Source of the DNA: Chitinophagaceae bacterium
GTDB lineage: Bacteria > Bacteroidota > Bacteroidia > Chitinophagales > Chitinophagaceae
Direction of reading: 5' to 3'
Assembly: GCA_023957155.1 (NCBI GenBank)
Contig: JAMLHK010000018.1
Span: forward strand, 1-64,000
DNA length: 64,000 bases
Positions within the stretch are counted from its first letter, which is position 1. Each line of letters starts with the position of its first letter. Positions 62,101 through 64,000 of the stretch are shown in pieces. Position numbers and translations under genes: made by a program. A model generated the notes under the pieces. It was not told where the DNA came from. It ran no database searches and saw nothing but the letters and a program-made list of their open reading frames with translations.

Positions 62101-63519
62101 TTACGGAAATATTCCCAGTTCCGCATAGCTGGTTCCTACCTTATTGATCGCTACTACATAAGCAGCCGTACGTAAATCAGGGATGTCAGGATGGCTTCTC
62201 CATACATCTGTAATTTCTCTGGTAGCACCTATCATGGTTTCTTCCAGCCCGCTATACACCAGGTCTGCCTCATCGGGTCCGTGCATGATGATTTCTCTTT
62301 CGCGGGCATTTACGCTTTTTCCCGTTAGATCTTCGATCTGGACAAGGATACTGCGGTTTTGGTTTTCCGTAAAGCGTTTCTCCATTCTTCCATACCTTAC
62401 GTGGCTCAGGTTTTTAAGCCACTCAAAATAACTTACGGTTACCCCGCCGGCATTGAGGTACATATCGGGAACAACCAGTATTCCTTTTTTTATGAAAACC
62501 TCATCGGCCTCGGGGGTAAGCGGTCCGTTTGCCGCTTCTCCTATTATTTTAGCTTTTATTTTTGAAGCATTGTCGCCATTAATTACATTTTCTAATGCAG
62601 CAGGTATTAAGATGTCGCATTCCAGCTCTAAGGCATCGGATGAGCGGGGAATATTGGTGGCGCCGGGAAAATTAAGGATCGTGCCTTCTTTCGTCCGGTG
62701 TTCTCGTACCGCTTCCTCGTTTAATCCTTCAGCATTAAAAATAGCGCCTTCATATTCTGCCAGCGCAATTACTTTTGCTCCTCCTTCCCGAAAGAATTTA
62801 GCAACATGATAACCCACATTGCCCAACCCCTGCACCACTATCTTTTTGCCTTCGATACCTACCGGGAGTCCTGCCTTTTCCATCAGGTCGGGCATGGAGC
62901 ATATTTCCCGTATACCGTAAAAAACTCCCAGACCTGTAGCTTCTCTTCTGCCTCTTACGCCACCCTGTGAGACAGGCTTGCCGGTTACACAGCCCAAAGC
63001 ATCAATTTCACCGGGTTTCATGCTGGTGTAGGTATCTAATATCCACGACATCTCCCTTTCACCGGTTCCATAATCCGGTGCGGGAACATCCGTTCCGGGA
63101 CCTATAAAGTTCTTTTTGATCAGCTCATGAGTATAGCGCCGCGTGATCTTTTCAAGCTCATACGGTGTGTACTTTTTAGGATCAATATGAATACCGCCTT
63201 TTGCACCTCCGAAGGGAACGTTTACAATAGCGCATTTATAAGTCATTAAAGCGGCCAGTGCCATCACTTCATCGAGGTTTACGGTAGTGGAAAATCGTAT
63301 TCCTCCTTTACAGGGAGTCTTATGGTGTGAATGTTGTACACGGTAGGCTTTTATCACTTCAATCTTGTTACCTATTTTAACCGGGAAATGCATACGGTAA
63401 ACCGAGTTGCATAGTTTGATCTGCTCTAATATGCCGGGATCCCAACTGGTAAATTTTGCTGCTTTATCAAAGCTTGCCAAAACAGCATCAAAGAAACTGT
63501 ACTCATGATGAGTAGCCAT
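62101..63519 (-). CDS. Glu/Leu/Phe/Val dehydrogenase
   Basis: 472 residues. N-terminal dimerisation domain [46 protein letters not shown] with the two Lys that bind the carboxylate and catalyse, followed by [21 protein letters not shown]. The NAD(P)-binding domain has [17 protein letters not shown] with GxGxxG. Most likely glutamate dehydrogenase, converting glutamate and 2-oxoglutarate; the length and the GGAKGG block favour glutamate, but a branched-chain substrate cannot be excluded. Cytoplasmic. A gap of 56 bases separates it from ccmD. Confidence 0.93.
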   Translation of the reverse strand: MATHHEYSFFDAVLASFDKAAKFTSWDPGILEQIKLCNSVYRMHFPVKIGNKIEVIKAYRVQHSHHKTPCKGGIRFSTTVNLDEVMALAALMTYKCAIVNVPFGGAKGGIHIDPKKYTPYELEKITRRYTHELIKKNFIGPGTDVPAPDYGTGEREMSWILDTYTSMKPGEIDALGCVTGKPVSQGGVRGRREATGLGVFYGIREICSMPDLMEKAGLPVGIEGKKIVVQGLGNVGYHVAKFFREGGAKVIALAEYEGAIFNAEGLNEEAVREHRTKEGTILNFPGATNIPRSSDALELECDILIPAALENVINGDNASKIKAKIIGEAANGPLTPEADEVFIKKGILVVPDMYLNAGGVTVSYFEWLKNLSHVRYGRMEKRFTENQNRSILVQIEDLTGKSVNAREREIIMHGPDEADLVYSGLEETMIGATREITDVWRSHPDIPDLRTAAYVVAINKVGTSYAELGIFP

Positions 63520-63575
63520 ATCAAAAATGTTTTAAAGTATCAATTGTGAGTTAATACGACCGGTAGTTTTAGAAA

Positions 63576-63803
63576 TTAATCCTTCCTGTTTTCCTTTTCC
63601 AGGCGGCTTACTTTTCGGTCTATACTTATCAGAAAGAGAAACAAACCGATAAAAAGGATTAAAAGAACACCTACTACTACGTATATTTTACCGCTACTGC
63701 GTAATCCGTCTGCCATTTCAACTTTTTCCTGGGCGTAAGTAAATTGTACAGCAGCAGATAATATTAAAGTGAACAGCAGTTTTTTTAGGTTTGAATTAAG
63801 CAT
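63576..63803 (-). CDS. ccmD: CcmD family protein
   Basis: 75 residues with an N-terminal signal-like stretch (MLNSNLKKLLFTLILSAAVQFTYAQ), a second helix (GKIYVVVGVLLILFIGLFLFLISI) and the CcmD end DRKVSRLEKENRKD. Small subunit of the haem-handling complex of cytochrome c maturation; helps CcmC load CcmE with haem in the inner membrane. Its start overlaps the stop of the ccmC-type gene by 8 bases. Confidence 0.88.
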   Translation of the reverse strand: MLNSNLKKLLFTLILSAAVQFTYAQEKVEMADGLRSSGKIYVVVGVLLILFIGLFLFLISIDRKVSRLEKENRKD

Positions 63804-64000
63804 GTAACAGATTTTTGTCTTCTATTTTACGAAAACGAACAATGATTGTACTGATCCATATTCCTAAAAGAATAAATCCCGGAACGGCACCCAGCCAAAA
63901 AATGAACCTCATACGGGCATCCATATCCCTGGGGTCTGCACCGGGATTACCTGCTCCCCCCGGATGAAGGGATTCTACAAGCCGGGGAACGATCCAGAGA
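63796..64000 (-). CDS. ccmC: CcmC-type cytochrome c assembly protein, C-terminus only
   Basis: The last 67 residues are visible: LWIVPRLVESLHPGGAGNPG, DPRDMDARMRFIFWLGAVPGFILLGIWIS, a membrane helix, and TIIVRFRKIEDKNLLHA. The W-x-x-x-x-x-LHPGGAGNPG type loop and the last helix agree with the CcmC/CcsA family, which delivers haem across the inner membrane. The gene runs off the right edge. Stop TAA at 63796-63798 overlaps ccmD. Confidence 0.8.
   Translation of the reverse strand, partial: LWIVPRLVESLHPGGAGNPGADPRDMDARMRFIFWLGAVPGFILLGIWISTIIVRFRKIEDKNLLHA

Overview
The window looks like a chromosomal segment of a Bacteroidota bacterium, most probably family Chitinophagaceae. The basis is gene content rather than a marker gene. 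It has several PorT-type outer-membrane barrels, DUF3857/transglutaminase proteins, a CCDC81-type HU protein, a Bacteroidetes-length PurM, a CcmD/CcmC pair, -7 boxes of the TAnnTTTG type, and few Shine-Dalgarno sites.

Region 1 (1-7942) is accessory and visibly in flux. It holds a 910-residue secreted modular protein whose 3' end is a decayed further repeat unit behind two in-frame stops, and a single-stranded DNA-binding protein without the usual acidic tail. It also holds several small genes, two broken small genes, and an intact IS481-family element that inserted into the last codon of its neighbour. From 7958 onward the content is mostly core.

Region 2 (7958-24300): aat; an ECF sigma factor overlapping a gene that joins an inner-membrane anchor to a barrel-like domain; two small outer-membrane proteins; queG; a tandem pair of DUF3857 proteins of which only the second keeps the transglutaminase Cys/His; xylA; an aspartate-type aminotransferase; a PIF1-like helicase; a lipoprotein; and a HigBA toxin-antitoxin pair with a palindromic operator. 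Region 3 (24300-33410): a repeat-containing intergenic stretch, then a tight operon of a DUF1080 protein, a membrane-bound dehydrogenase/cytochrome c protein, a PIG-L deacetylase, two very small membrane proteins and a sodium:solute symporter. This reads as uptake and processing of a sugar derivative.

Region 4 (33558-40640): two tandem GYF_2-type membrane-anchored proteins, an HU-like protein, an outer-membrane barrel and a large TPR protein. Region 5 (40833-64000): housekeeping genes. They are doxX, dacB (PBP4), cinA, a 2-oxo-acid dehydrogenase E2, ribF (apparently starting at CTG), purM, an Rrf2 regulator, dapB, a DUF5683 gene, parB-parA, a UPF0173 hydrolase, an FMN reductase, a metallophosphoesterase, a Bcr/CflA exporter, a barrel protein, lon, a lone receiver domain, mtaB, tRNA-Val with a degenerate duplicate of its 3' end, a glutamate-type dehydrogenase, and ccmD/ccmC running off the right edge. 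No CRISPR array, rRNA or prophage is visible.
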